Below, piece by piece: positions 28,129 through 36,984 of a DNA stretch of 64,000 bases. A model generated the notes under the pieces. The model saw only the letters and a program-made list of their open reading frames with translations. It ran no database searches and was not told the DNA's origin. The DNA is from an uncultured Desulfomonile sp. GTDB lineage: Bacteria > Desulfobacterota > Desulfomonilia > Desulfomonilales > Desulfomonilaceae. The DNA is taken from NCBI GenBank assembly GCA_903952205.1, contig CAJBEZ010000105.1:1-64000 (forward strand), given 5' to 3'. The first letter of the stretch is position 1. Every line of letters starts with the position of its first letter. A program made the position numbers and the translations under genes.

Positions 28129-29077
28129 TCTGGAGCTCGACGGCGCTGTTTTTATGGCGCCGATGGCGGGTATAACTGACCCCCCATATAGAAGGGTGGT
28201 TCAAGAATTTGGAGTTTCAGCTCTATGGACGGAAATGATCAGTTCGCACGCAGTCGTAAAGGCGCATAAAGTTCTTCCTACTATGGATATTGCGAACCAC
28301 AGACTTCCAGTCATCTTTCAAGTTATAGGCAAAGATCCCGAAATCATGGCTGAGTGCGCCCGGATTGTTGAAGGTTTCGGAGCCGCTGCTATTGACATCA
28401 ACATGGGTTGTCCAGCAAGACAGGTGGTTGGCGCCGGTGGAGGCGCAGCTCTTATGTGTGACCCTGGTCTCGTTAAACACGTTGTAAGAGAGGTAAGAAG
28501 GGCTGTCTCCATCCCCTTAACCGTTAAGATGCGGGCTGGTTGGGATGAAAAAAGGCTTAATGCGCCTGAAGTAGCCGGCATAGTTGAGAAGGAGGGCGCA
28601 GACGCCATCGTTGTCCACGGAAGGTGTCGTAGCGCAGTCCATTCTGGACCAGTCTCGTTGGAATTGATCAGGCAGGTTTGCGAAACAGTTTCCATTCCTG
28701 TGATTGGTAATGGAGGCGTTTCGGACATTACGACAGCGGTTAACATGTTTCAGGAAACCGGATGTCGAGGAATAATGGTCGGCAGAGGCGTTTTGGGACG
28801 ACCATGGTTTCCACGAAAAGTCTTGGAATCGATTTTTGGATTTCCGGTTTATAATACGGGTTGTTCTTTAGGGGGCATAGTGAGATCACATTTTGAAGAT
28901 CAGTTGAGTTGTTCGGGTGTCTTACAAGGAATACGGAAAATGAGGAAACACTTGGGATGGTACTCTCGGGGGTTTGCGGGGGCGTCCGAATTTAGGTCAA
29001 GCGTGTTTACAGAGAATGATCCTAAACGGGTAGTGGTTTCCATAAACAATTTCTTCGGAAAGGTCGTTGTTCCATGA
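28115..29077 (+). CDS. dusB: tRNA-dihydrouridine synthase B
   Basis: I start the gene at the ATG at 28115 (MKIGNLELDGAVFMAPMAGI), the normal N-terminus of the family; an upstream ATG at 28031 would run through glmU. The 320-residue TIM-barrel flavoprotein has MAPMAGITDPPYR, DINMGCPARQVVGAGGGAAL with the catalytic Cys, VHGRCR, VIGNGGVSD and GIMVGRGVLGRPW. It reduces uridines in tRNA. It overlaps glmU by 14 nt and the fis-like gene by 4 nt (ATGA). Confidence 0.95.
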   Translation: MKIGNLELDGAVFMAPMAGITDPPYRRVVQEFGVSALWTEMISSHAVVKAHKVLPTMDIANHRLPVIFQVIGKDPEIMAECARIVEGFGAAAIDINMGCPARQVVGAGGGAALMCDPGLVKHVVREVRRAVSIPLTVKMRAGWDEKRLNAPEVAGIVEKEGADAIVVHGRCRSAVHSGPVSLELIRQVCETVSIPVIGNGGVSDITTAVNMFQETGCRGIMVGRGVLGRPWFPRKVLESIFGFPVYNTGCSLGGIVRSHFEDQLSCSGVLQGIRKMRKHLGWYSRGFAGASEFRSSVFTENDPKRVVVSINNFFGKVVVP

Positions 29078-29403
29078 AATCGGAGCGAGGAAACACCAAT
29101 CTGGGGGCAGATGGTGAGGGGGTAGTTATCGAAGACAGTAGCCCTGGAACAATTTCTAAATACAATATTGGTGATTCATTGGATTCTCTTGTAGAATATC
29201 TGGTAGACAACAATGTTGAGGGGATTCATCCGCTCATAATGGGCGAAGTGGAGAAAAGGCTTATCATAAAGGTTCTGGAAAGAAGCCGCGGTAATAAACT
29301 GAAAGCTGCAAAAAGTCTTGGTTTGAGTAGAAATACATTCCATCGCAAAGTTCTAAAGCTCAAGGAGTCTTTCGAGATGCTGGGAATTGAATCGGATTCT
29401 TGA
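29074..29403 (+). CDS. Fis-type helix-turn-helix protein
   Basis: The 109-residue product ends in a Fis/NtrC-type DNA-binding domain: HPLIMGEVEKRLIIKVLERS then NKLKAAKSLGLSRNTFHRKV. The N-terminal half is acidic and not conserved. Directly after dusB, with an ATGA overlap, it reproduces the dusB-fis operon known from gammaproteobacteria. Its family name fis is therefore plausible, but sequence similarity in the N-terminal half is too weak to assert orthology. Confidence 0.85.
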   Translation: MKSERGNTNLGADGEGVVIEDSSPGTISKYNIGDSLDSLVEYLVDNNVEGIHPLIMGEVEKRLIIKVLERSRGNKLKAAKSLGLSRNTFHRKVLKLKESFEMLGIESDS

Positions 29404-29946
29404 TTTCAGAAATGATTATTCCTTTATTACTTCCCAGTTTATGGTTGTGGAAAGAACTGGAATTCGACTCCCCCTCCTTTTTTGTTCGCCGATAACATAC
29501 GATTGTAGATTGATTAGGAAACGGTGATCCAGAGGAAAGTCATTTAATTATAATTGGTTAGGTTTTGGGACTATAACTGGTGGCAGCAGATATATCTTGA
29601 CACCTTAGCCCAATAAAATATAATTACACTTGTTAGGCAAATTTTCAGGAGTATCTTAGACCATCTGATTAATTTGTTGTTAATCATGGACAGTTCAAGA
29701 TAGGTTATCAGCAAAGGATTCTATTAAGGTTCAAGGCGAGAGATAAGCTTGTAAATGTAGATAGAGAATTACCAAAGCAGGAGAGTTAGATAAATTTTTA
29801 CGATTGTTTCAACTACATAGAAATTTAGTAGACGAATAAACAGACCGCATTACAAATGAACTGGAGGCTTTGATCTGAAAGAAGGTCACAGAGTAAGTTC
29901 AAGAGTCCTGAAGACAGAAAACAGGCCGGACGCTCTAACTATTAAT
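29404..29946 (+). other. 543-nt intergenic region with a consensus promoter and a hairpin, upstream of zapA
   Basis: No gene of normal size is visible. It contains a full-consensus promoter (29597-29624). A perfect 7-bp hairpin TGATTAA/TTAATCA lies at 29666-29686 with a 7-nt loop and no T-run. A GGAGG at 29862-29866 sits before a CTG that is in frame with zapA. The roughly 250 transcribed bases before zapA could be a regulatory leader or a small RNA. Confidence 0.5.
29597..29624 (+). promoter_or_regulatory. Full-consensus sigma-70 promoter upstream of zapA
   Basis: TTGACA at 29597-29602 and TATAAT at 29619-29624 have a 16-nt spacer. Both boxes are perfect. The nearest downstream gene is zapA, about 240-320 nt away, followed by the 6S RNA and rny. 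Confidence 0.7.
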
Positions 29947-30237
29947 GTGACTCTATTTGGACGACAATACAGCGTTCGAGGTCAAGGGTCGAAAGAATAC
30001 ATAGATAGCCTTGTAGAGTTCATAAATGCCCGAGTTTTAAAGATCAAAGAAAAGACACAGGTTGTAACTACTCTGGATTTGGCAATTCTCACTTTGCTCA
30101 ATGTAACGGATGAACTTTTTGAATGTCGGCTTGCGATTCAAGAAGGAATCGAGAAAGTTGAGGAAAAAAACAGCGGTCTCTTGGAGCCCAGTGATCTGAG
30201 AGAGATCGATTGTGAGGCTCCCCTGCGCGGCTCGTGA
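29947..30237 (+). CDS. zapA: Cell division protein ZapA
   Basis: The product carries the ZapA signature: an N-terminal beta strand (TLFGRQYSVRG), a helix (KEYIDSLVEFINARVLKIKE) and the long coiled-coil-like helix (TLDLAILTLLNVTDELFECR). ZapA tetramers cross-link FtsZ filaments at the septum. The GTG at 29947 gives 96 residues but has no Shine-Dalgarno and starts inside the first strand. An in-frame CTG at 29875 with GGAGG at 29862-29866 would add 24 residues. Followed by 6S RNA and rny, an order familiar from other bacteria. Confidence 0.87.
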   Translation: MTLFGRQYSVRGQGSKEYIDSLVEFINARVLKIKEKTQVVTTLDLAILTLLNVTDELFECRLAIQEGIEKVEEKNSGLLEPSDLREIDCEAPLRGS

Positions 30238-30246
30238 GGGGTAGAA

Positions 30247-30412
30247 AATTTTTGAGCCAACACTCGAAAATTGGGAACCGTCCTCGATTGTGGTGAGCAA
30301 GCCTGCCATTGAAGCAGGAAGCCTTAAACAGTCGTATTGGATCCCACCTGGGAAACCAGGTTCAAAAGTTCTATTTCCACGGCCGATTGCGGGGGAGCCA
30401 ACCTAAACATCA
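30247..30412 (+). ncRNA. ssrS: 6S RNA
   Basis: The segment shows the 6S RNA core. GGTGAGCAAGCCTGC (from 30292) and GCAGGAAGCCTTAAACAGTC (30314-30333) correspond to the E. coli GGTGAGCATGCTCG and GAGAAGCCTTAAAACTGCG parts of the open bubble and its hairpin. CCACCTGGGAAACCAGGTTCA follows (hairpin ACCTGG/CCAGGT), like E. coli CACCTTGAACCAAGGGTTCA. The location directly after zapA is the classical position of ssrS. 6S RNA mimics an open promoter and sequesters the main RNA polymerase holoenzyme in stationary phase. The ends are approximate: the 5' end may begin near ATTTTTGAGCC and the 3' end near GGGGGAGCC. Confidence 0.8.
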
Positions 30413-30527
30413 GGCACTTATTTTAACCCGATAACCGGGATGTGCGACGAAGCCTCTGGATGGCAATTCGGGGATGAATATATAGAGTTGGAATTGTCTT
30501 AATTGTCAGCTTGTCACTGTAGCCCGC

Positions 30528-30546
30528 GGACAATGAATCATTGTCC
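30528..30546. promoter_or_regulatory. Perfect 9-bp palindrome in front of rny
   Basis: GGACAATGAATCATTGTCC is a perfect inverted repeat around one central base, 62 nt before the rny start. With a single-base centre it cannot form a stable RNA hairpin in full. It fits an operator for a dimeric regulator better than a terminator. No T-run follows. Confidence 0.45.
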
Positions 30547-30607
30547 CTCATCCGTTTGGTTTCTAAGCCTGAAACGTCCCGCTAAATAAAATGATACGGA
30601 GGGGGTT

Positions 30608-32170
30608 GTGGGATCGATTCCCTTTTTAATTTACGCTCTTTTTGCAACTATTTTGGGATTGGGGGCCGGGTATGCGGTTGCTAGAGTTCTTGACAACAGA
30701 CGAATTGACTCGTCTAAATCTAGTGCTGAACAGATTGTCAAGGATGCCCAAAAGGAAGCGGAAACAATAAAAAAGGAGGCTCTGCTCCAGACCAAGGATC
30801 AACTGTTCCAGGCTAGGGCGGAGTTGGAAAATGAAATAAGAGAAAGAAGGTCGGAACTCTCTGCACGAGAGGCGCGACTACTCAAGAAAGACGAAAATCT
30901 TGAAAGAAAATCTGTTCAACTGGAGCAGAAAGAGGCTCAACTGGCAAAGCATGAGAGAGAGATTGATTCTGGCCAGAAAAGGGCCAAAGACAAGGAACGT
31001 GAAGCGGATGGACTTGTAAAAAAGCAGCATGAAAAACTCGAAGCGCTGGCAGGACTATCTAACGCAGAGGCTCGTGATATGCTGCTAAAGAAAGTTGAAG
31101 ATGAAACTCGTATCGAAAGCGCCCGTATAATAAGGCAAATAGAAGAAGACACTATTGCCCAGTCTGACAAGAAGGCCAAAGAGATAGTTTCGACCGCCAT
31201 TGGCCGATATGCGGCAGATTTTGTGGCAGAGAGAACCGTGTCGGTTGTCAGTCTCCCCAACGAGGAGATGAAGGGGAGGATCATAGGTAGGGAAGGCCGC
31301 AACATTAGGGCCATTGAGGCCGCTACTGGAGTAGACCTGATAATTGATGACACTCCGGAAGCGGTTATCCTCTCCGGTTATAATTCTATTCGGCGTGAGA
31401 TAGCACGTATTGCTCTGGAAAGACTTGTAAATGATGGAAGAATCCATCCTGCCCGTATAGAAGAAATTGTGAAGAAAGTTACTCAGGAGATGGAAGAAGC
31501 AATTGTCGAAGCTGGAGAACAAGCCAGTTTCGATGTTGGAGTTCACGGCATTAATCCTGAACTTATTAAATTGATCGGAAAACTTAAGTACAGAACTTCA
31601 TTTGCCCAAAACGTTTATCAGCATTCAATAGAAGTAGCGTTTCTTTGCGGAATAATGGCGGCCGAGTTGGGGTTAAATCAGAAGAAAGCCAAAAGGGCTG
31701 GTTTGCTCCACGACATTGGTAAGGCCATCGATCACGAAGTTGAGGGAGCCCACGCTATAATTGGGTCGGATATTGCTAGACGTTTCGGGGAATCTCCCCT
31801 CATTGTAAACGCTATCGCTTCCCATCATGGAGATGAGGATCCCACTAGCGCCATTGCAGTTCTTGTGCAGGCGGCGGACACACTGTCGGCTGCGCGACCA
31901 GGCGCACGGCGTGAAATGCTGGAGAACTACGTCAAGCGGCTTGAAGATCTTGAAAGAATCGCTGACTCTTTTAAGGGGGTGAGTAAGTCTTTTGCTATTC
32001 AGGCTGGTCGAGAAATCAGGATCATAGTAGAGAATTCAAACATCCGAGACGAACAGTTGACGTTGCTTGCAAGAGATATACGAAAGAAGATAGAGAAGGA
32101 ATTGTCGTACCCGGGGCAGATCAAGATAGTAGTGATTCGGGAAAGTCGCGCGGTAGAATACGCCCGATAG
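30608..32170 (+). CDS. rny: Ribonuclease Y
   Basis: The 520-residue protein starts at GTG with GGAGGGGG in front. It has an N-terminal transmembrane helix ([20 protein letters not shown]) and a long charged coiled coil (about 40-180). A KH domain ([20 protein letters not shown]) and an HD domain ([34 protein letters not shown]) follow. RNase Y is a membrane-tethered endonuclease that initiates mRNA decay. Length and architecture are canonical. Confidence 0.97.
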   Translation: MGSIPFLIYALFATILGLGAGYAVARVLDNRRIDSSKSSAEQIVKDAQKEAETIKKEALLQTKDQLFQARAELENEIRERRSELSAREARLLKKDENLERKSVQLEQKEAQLAKHEREIDSGQKRAKDKEREADGLVKKQHEKLEALAGLSNAEARDMLLKKVEDETRIESARIIRQIEEDTIAQSDKKAKEIVSTAIGRYAADFVAERTVSVVSLPNEEMKGRIIGREGRNIRAIEAATGVDLIIDDTPEAVILSGYNSIRREIARIALERLVNDGRIHPARIEEIVKKVTQEMEEAIVEAGEQASFDVGVHGINPELIKLIGKLKYRTSFAQNVYQHSIEVAFLCGIMAAELGLNQKKAKRAGLLHDIGKAIDHEVEGAHAIIGSDIARRFGESPLIVNAIASHHGDEDPTSAIAVLVQAADTLSAARPGARREMLENYVKRLEDLERIADSFKGVSKSFAIQAGREIRIIVENSNIRDEQLTLLARDIRKKIEKELSYPGQIKIVVIRESRAVEYAR

Positions 32171-32336
32171 TTGATATCTCAAAATTTGCTCTATGTCGAA
32201 GCTGATATGTGATCGAAATAGGAAGATGAAGGTTTTTTGAAGGAAAAGAAATAGCGCGGATTTGTATGATTTAGTTCACCACGTCGTTTGGTGACAAAAT
32301 GGACGAGTCTGAAGATTTCATGCCTAAGGTTGATTA

Positions 32337-33047
32337 ATGATTGAATGTCAGACGTTACTTGACGAAGAGTTGCTGATGTTGACAACTTTTCCAGAGCTTA
32401 TCGGAGGGTTGGCTCACGAAGTCGCCCAGCCCCTAAATGCTTTGTCATTGATATGTGAAGTGTTGAGATTAAAGGTGGATAGGCTGGAACTTAGTCAGAA
32501 TGACGCGAAATTTTTTGGCGATAAACTTGAAAACATAAAGAATCAAGTCTTGAGAGCAACTGAAACTGTTCATGGGGTTAGAAGATATGTTTCTCCAGTA
32601 GATGATTCGACCCCAGGCAACATGGAGAATTCTCTCAGGACCATTGGGGGGTTGCTGAGGCAGCAATTTATTTCCCGAGGGATAGACTTTGACTTCGACA
32701 TTCAGGGAGAGTTTCATCCCGTGAATTTAGAGTCCATATTGCTTGATCTAATGGTGGCGCAGTGTTTGGTATTTGCCCGAAACAGAGTTGAGGCTCTGGA
32801 TATTAGGCATAGACACAACGGTTTAAAATTTTCGAGGAAAATTCAGGCCATTTTATCATCAGTTGAAGGGAAAGATTTGCTGCTTGTTAAATGGGACCAG
32901 GGAACACTCGAAGAGATGGATTGGCAACAGGGTCTACCCGCAACTTTATTTGTGGGGCTAAAGGCCTCCGAATTGCTGGCCAGCAAATCAAACGGCAAAA
33001 TGGAAATTAACACGGGATATATATCTCTGAGATTACAGCGGAAATAA
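32337..33047 (+). CDS. HisKA-containing protein with a degenerate ATPase region
   Basis: The 236-residue product has a histidine-kinase dimerisation/phosphoacceptor H-box, GGLAHEVAQPLNALSLICEV, near residues 23-42. The rest is too short and lacks clear N, G1 and G2 boxes of the HATPase_c domain. No sensor, transmembrane or receiver domain is present. It could act as a phosphotransfer or dominant partner of another kinase, or be a decaying kinase. No response regulator gene is nearby. Confidence 0.65.
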   Translation: MIECQTLLDEELLMLTTFPELIGGLAHEVAQPLNALSLICEVLRLKVDRLELSQNDAKFFGDKLENIKNQVLRATETVHGVRRYVSPVDDSTPGNMENSLRTIGGLLRQQFISRGIDFDFDIQGEFHPVNLESILLDLMVAQCLVFARNRVEALDIRHRHNGLKFSRKIQAILSSVEGKDLLLVKWDQGTLEEMDWQQGLPATLFVGLKASELLASKSNGKMEINTGYISLRLQRK

Positions 33048-33188
33048 TTAGATTCTTGTCTAATACGCCAGCCTGAACTTCACCCAAGCGCATAATTGTG
33101 TTAAAATTTGAAAAGTTTAGAATTAGAAGGAGTTCTGTCATCCCTGTCACTGCCTACGCCTTTCATTTTTAAGAAGGTCGTATCAAAT

Positions 33189-34475
33189 ATGGAGACATCA
33201 TTGCGCTACCCTTGCATCCGTGAAAACGGTTTTTTGGAATGGAAGTCGCTTTTTGTGTCTGCATTCTTTAAGATTGGTTTTGTGGGGTTTATGCTAGTCA
33301 ATTTATGCGGTTGCGGAACTTCATCCAGCTTGGTCAAGAAGGACAGCTTCAAATCCTTACCATTTTCTAACGCCTTCGCCAGAGCCCTCAACCTTGGTCA
33401 GGAAAAATCCCAAATTCAGTCAAGTAAGCCCGGTAACTACCCTCCCATACCTTTGGAAGCGAACGAGCCGAGAGTAAGAAAATTCCTCAGGGAATACGGC
33501 TATGAGAGGCGAAACACAACCCGAAGCTATTTGGCTCAGTCAGAAAAGTATTTACCAATGGTTATCGAGCAGACCCGCAAGCATGGGTTACCCCAGGAAC
33601 TGGCCTATCTTTTTCTCCTTGAATCCGGAGCGAACCCTGACGCAAGGTCCCCTGCAAACGCCCTGGGTATGTGGCAGTTTATGCCCGCTACCGCCAGGAG
33701 TTATGGGCTACGCGTAGACAGTTATGTTGATGAACGGCTTGATCCCGACAAATCTACCAACGCAGCTCTAATTTATCTGAAAGATTTGTACGGTATGTTT
33801 GGCTGCTGGAGACTTGCTCTGAGCGCATATAATTCGGGAGAAAACAAGCTGGACAGAGTTCTTTGTAAAGAAGACGCGAACGAATACGAAGATATTTGCT
33901 CGAGTCGAATGCTAAAACGCGAAACCAAAGAGTTTCTGCCTCGTTTCCAGGCTATTTCGATAATTGCCAAGAACCCCAAGGCTTATGGCTTTATGCCCAT
34001 GTCTGCTAACCGTAACGACTCAAGAGTGGAAGTCGTCCCGGTCCGGGGAAGTTATTCATTGGACAAATTAGCCCGGATCTTAAATATTTCTTATCCTGAA
34101 CTCTTGGAAATTAATCCTGCCTTGGTCAGAGGAATCACCCCACCGGAAGGTACGACCTATTCACTTAGGGTCCCGATAGGAAAAAAGGATGTCCTACTTG
34201 CGGGACTCGAAAAGATCGAGGAAGAATCGCCCCAAAACCACATTGTTCATGTGGTTAAAAAAGGCGACACTTTGATTAAAATAACCAAGAAATACGGGGT
34301 TTCAAAAGAGATGTTGGCTCAACTTAACCCTGATGTTAATCTATCCCGAAGAATCAAATGGGGAGCAAAGATCAATGTTCCAAGAATTGCCACAGCCAAG
34401 AAAGTTGTATCGAAAACCAACGGATTAAAACAAAAAGCTAAGAGCAAACCCAATATAGCCGCCAAGAAGTCCTAA
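33189..34475 (+). CDS. Membrane-bound lytic murein transglycosylase with LysM domains (MltD-like)
   Basis: From the ATG at 33189 (AAGAAGG upstream) the product has 428 residues. The N-terminal signal ends in a lipobox-like LCGC, suggesting a lipoprotein. The GH23 transglycosylase domain is at about 100-235: LPQELAYLFLLESGANP with the catalytic Glu, ALGMWQFMPATARSYGL and RLALSAYNSGE. A divergent LysM-like segment (YSLDKLARILNISYPELLEI) is followed by a clear C-terminal LysM (HVVKKGDTLIKITKKYGVSK) and a lysine-rich tail. It cleaves peptidoglycan to anhydromuropeptides. A TTG at 33108 would extend it but breaks the signal peptide pattern. Confidence 0.9.
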   Translation: METSLRYPCIRENGFLEWKSLFVSAFFKIGFVGFMLVNLCGCGTSSSLVKKDSFKSLPFSNAFARALNLGQEKSQIQSSKPGNYPPIPLEANEPRVRKFLREYGYERRNTTRSYLAQSEKYLPMVIEQTRKHGLPQELAYLFLLESGANPDARSPANALGMWQFMPATARSYGLRVDSYVDERLDPDKSTNAALIYLKDLYGMFGCWRLALSAYNSGENKLDRVLCKEDANEYEDICSSRMLKRETKEFLPRFQAISIIAKNPKAYGFMPMSANRNDSRVEVVPVRGSYSLDKLARILNISYPELLEINPALVRGITPPEGTTYSLRVPIGKKDVLLAGLEKIEEESPQNHIVHVVKKGDTLIKITKKYGVSKEMLAQLNPDVNLSRRIKWGAKINVPRIATAKKVVSKTNGLKQKAKSKPNIAAKKS

Positions 34476-34515
34476 TAGCGCCATTGAAACTTCTACATTC
34501 CTGACTCAAATCATT

Positions 34516-35718
34516 CTATGAACGATAATCAGCATTTATTTCCACATATTCTTCAGAAAGATCACAAGTAAGAATGGAGGCTTCGTAGTGCCCCTCCTTA
34601 AGGTCTATTGTCACAGAGAATTCTGGTTTAGCCATTTCCCGTTTGGATTGTGTTTCCCAATCTCCGTCTATTAATCTGCCTGATCGGACTATTTGTACAG
34701 CCCCTATCCAGAGGTCTATTCTTGATGGATCGAAGGATATCCCGGCCGAACCCGCGGCGCAGACTATCCTGCCCCAATTCGGATCTTCACCATGAAACGC
34801 AGTCTTGACTAATGGTGATTCTGCTATTCTCCTGGCCACTTTTTCGGCGGCGGCCTCATCGTAGGTTCCCCTGACTTTGATATTTACTACCTTAGTGGCC
34901 CCTTCTCCATCTTTGACTATTTGGTTTGCCAGACTTGAACAAACATCAAACAAAGCTTCAGAAAAAATCTCCAGATCCGATATGTCGGTCTTCAACTCCC
35001 TAGGGAAGGCCAGTCCACCGGACAAGACCAAAGCGGTATCATTTGTGCTGGTGTCTCCATCTATGGTGACTCTGTTGAACGTTAACCGGTTGGCGTCAAT
35101 AAATGCTTTTTGAAGGACCGATCTTTCGACAAGCACGTCGACAAGTATTACTGCCAGCATTGTAGCCATGTTCGGCGCTATCATTCCTGCGCCCTTGGCC
35201 ATGCCAATGATTTTCATAGGGCCGTTGCTGAGTGTTTTTTCTGAAGAGGCTATTTTGGGTTTGGTGTCCGTTGTCATAATTGCCGAGGCTACGCGTTCAA
35301 ACTTGGACGAGTGCAATGACTTGACCAATTCGGGAAGTTTTTCCTGCATACGCCCCAACGGGAGAGGTTGGCCTATAACTCCTGTGGACATGGGTATGAC
35401 TAACTCTTCGTTTATAGAAAGCAAAGTGGCGACGCCAGAGGCCAACGCCAAAGAATCTCTGATTCCTGACTCCCCAGTGTACGCATTGGCGTTTCCGGAA
35501 TTAATCAAGACTGCCTGCGAAAGGCCCCCGAGGAGTCGCTGTCTTGTGACTGTGACTGGAGCAGCGCAAACCAGATTCGTTGTAGTGACGCCTACAGTTA
35601 CGGCGGCATGATCCGAGAAAATTAACGCAAAATCCGGCCTTACCAAGTCAGGTCGTTTTATGCCTGCGCTGACAGCAGAAAACCTGAAACCCTCGATTTC
35701 AAAACCACCATTACTCAA
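34516..35718 (-). CDS. argJ: Bifunctional ornithine acetyltransferase / N-acetylglutamate synthase
   Basis: The 400-residue protein starts at TTG, supported by AAGGAG nine bases upstream. It includes GMAKGAGMIAPNMATMLAV with the autocleavage site (Ala-Thr) and nucleophilic Thr. DGDTSTNDTALVLSGG, FHGEDPNWGRIVCAAGSAG and the C-terminal EEYVEINADYRS follow. It recycles the acetyl group from N-acetylornithine to glutamate and can also make N-acetylglutamate from acetyl-CoA. Its start overlaps the end of the upstream HAD gene by 8 nt. Confidence 0.96.
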   Translation of the reverse strand: MSNGGFEIEGFRFSAVSAGIKRPDLVRPDFALIFSDHAAVTVGVTTTNLVCAAPVTVTRQRLLGGLSQAVLINSGNANAYTGESGIRDSLALASGVATLLSINEELVIPMSTGVIGQPLPLGRMQEKLPELVKSLHSSKFERVASAIMTTDTKPKIASSEKTLSNGPMKIIGMAKGAGMIAPNMATMLAVILVDVLVERSVLQKAFIDANRLTFNRVTIDGDTSTNDTALVLSGGLAFPRELKTDISDLEIFSEALFDVCSSLANQIVKDGEGATKVVNIKVRGTYDEAAAEKVARRIAESPLVKTAFHGEDPNWGRIVCAAGSAGISFDPSRIDLWIGAVQIVRSGRLIDGDWETQSKREMAKPEFSVTIDLKEGHYEASILTCDLSEEYVEINADYRS

Positions 35719-36364
35719 CTGATTGTCTCCTTGAGATAGATCTGGTAAATAAACCCAATTGGGTCAACTCATCTAACAATGAATCAAAATCAGTGAACTG
35801 AATAGCGTTTATACCGATACCCTTGGCCGCCGTGACATTTTCTTCCAGGTCATCAATGAATACTGCCTGCTCCGGTCTTATACCGAATAACTCAATTGCC
35901 TTGGTAAAAAAAACTGTTTCAGGTTTTTTGGACCCCAACTCGTAGGACAAGGCAGCCTTCCTAAAAAAAAGAATCTCGGGAAAATGTTCAACTATATAAG
36001 TGTAATGGGCTTCATTAGTGTTGGAGGCTAACCAGACATTATAGTGTATCGCTAGTTTCTTCCCCAACTCGACGACATTCGCGTCGAGTCTGAAAATTTC
36101 GCTCCAAGTCTTACGAAAACTATGCTCAGAAATGTTCAATCCAGTTCGAGAAGTCACAAGGCCATGAAATTGACGGAAATTTATTGCTCCTATTTCCAGA
36201 AGATCTACGAGATCTCCTATAACCGATAAGAACGCTTGAGGATCATTTTGCCTGTTTTTACCAAATCCCTCCGGAAATTGCCTCTCAAGCATTCGAAGTG
36301 CGATCCCCCAATCAAACGGGACAAGCACTTTCCCCAAATCAAAAATTACATCTGTAATCAACAT
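35711..36364 (-). CDS. HAD-superfamily phosphatase (YihX-like)
   Basis: The 217-residue product has motif I as VIFDLGKVLVPFD, where the usual second Asp of DxD is Gly. This FDLGxV form is normal for the YihX-like branch (alpha-D-glucose-1-phosphatase). Motif II SNTNEAH, the motif III lysine in ELGSKKPE and motif IV FIDDLEENV are present. It is a cap-type haloacid dehalogenase fold phosphatase acting on a small phosphate ester that cannot be named. It is coupled to argJ by overlap. Confidence 0.87.
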   Translation of the reverse strand: MLITDVIFDLGKVLVPFDWGIALRMLERQFPEGFGKNRQNDPQAFLSVIGDLVDLLEIGAINFRQFHGLVTSRTGLNISEHSFRKTWSEIFRLDANVVELGKKLAIHYNVWLASNTNEAHYTYIVEHFPEILFFRKAALSYELGSKKPETVFFTKAIELFGIRPEQAVFIDDLEENVTAAKGIGINAIQFTDFDSLLDELTQLGLFTRSISRRQSVE

Positions 36365-36409
36365 CAGGATTCACCAAAGTCACAAAAAAGACTTGTAAAA
36401 TGGTGTATA

Positions 36410-36847
36410 TCAGAATCGTCTATTTTTCTTAATACAGCTGAATTGAGAATGAATGTCGTTTTCCCATTCTTCTACAAATGATGTAACGATATGTTTCAGT
36501 GAATGTCCGGAAATTTCAGCTTCCAGTTTTAAAGAATCCCAGAATTCGGTGATCTGTGGCATTATTTCTTCTGTAATGGTAACTACCAGCGTATTTCCAC
36601 AGGAGCAATTTCTGTAAACCATTGTAAACGATTTGCCCATGATCTCACCAACGTCTTCCATCGTCTGGGCCTTAGCTTCAGTATCGCAAATGTAGTGATG
36701 CAGACTTTCGTATTCCTTACCACAAGTCCTGCATTTTTTGGGAAAAACACCTTCATGACTGTTGACAGAACAGAAATGTTCTATGAAAGCATCGAAAAGT
36801 TGTTTTCTTGGATTGTCAGGCTCTATTGATTCTGGCCCCGTTTCCAT
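36410..36847 (-). CDS. Hypothetical cysteine-rich protein
   Basis: The ATG at 36847 follows CGGAGGATTA and gives 145 residues; an upstream start at 36901 has no such site. The product has CRTCGKEYESLHHYIC and NCSCGNTLVVTITEE, which look like two halves of one zinc ribbon around residues 35-90, followed by a helical C-terminus. No family recognised. It lies between the TVP38-like gene and the HAD gene on the same strand. Confidence 0.65.
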   Translation of the reverse strand: METGPESIEPDNPRKQLFDAFIEHFCSVNSHEGVFPKKCRTCGKEYESLHHYICDTEAKAQTMEDVGEIMGKSFTMVYRNCSCGNTLVVTITEEIMPQITEFWDSLKLEAEISGHSLKHIVTSFVEEWENDIHSQFSCIKKNRRF

Positions 36848-36984
36848 TAATCCTCCGAGTAATAATCGATTAACAGAATAGTGTTCGGCCATACTGGCCA
36901 TGCAAATGGTGGCCAGTATAGATTAATCCACAATAATCCCACATGGTCAAGGGCGATAGTCCTAAGCAAAAAAAACGGCAAATA

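Noticed and set aside
30937-31546. Minus-strand ORFs of 138 and 153 codons
   Set aside because: Serine- and leucine-rich shadows of the coiled-coil, KH and HD coding parts of rny.
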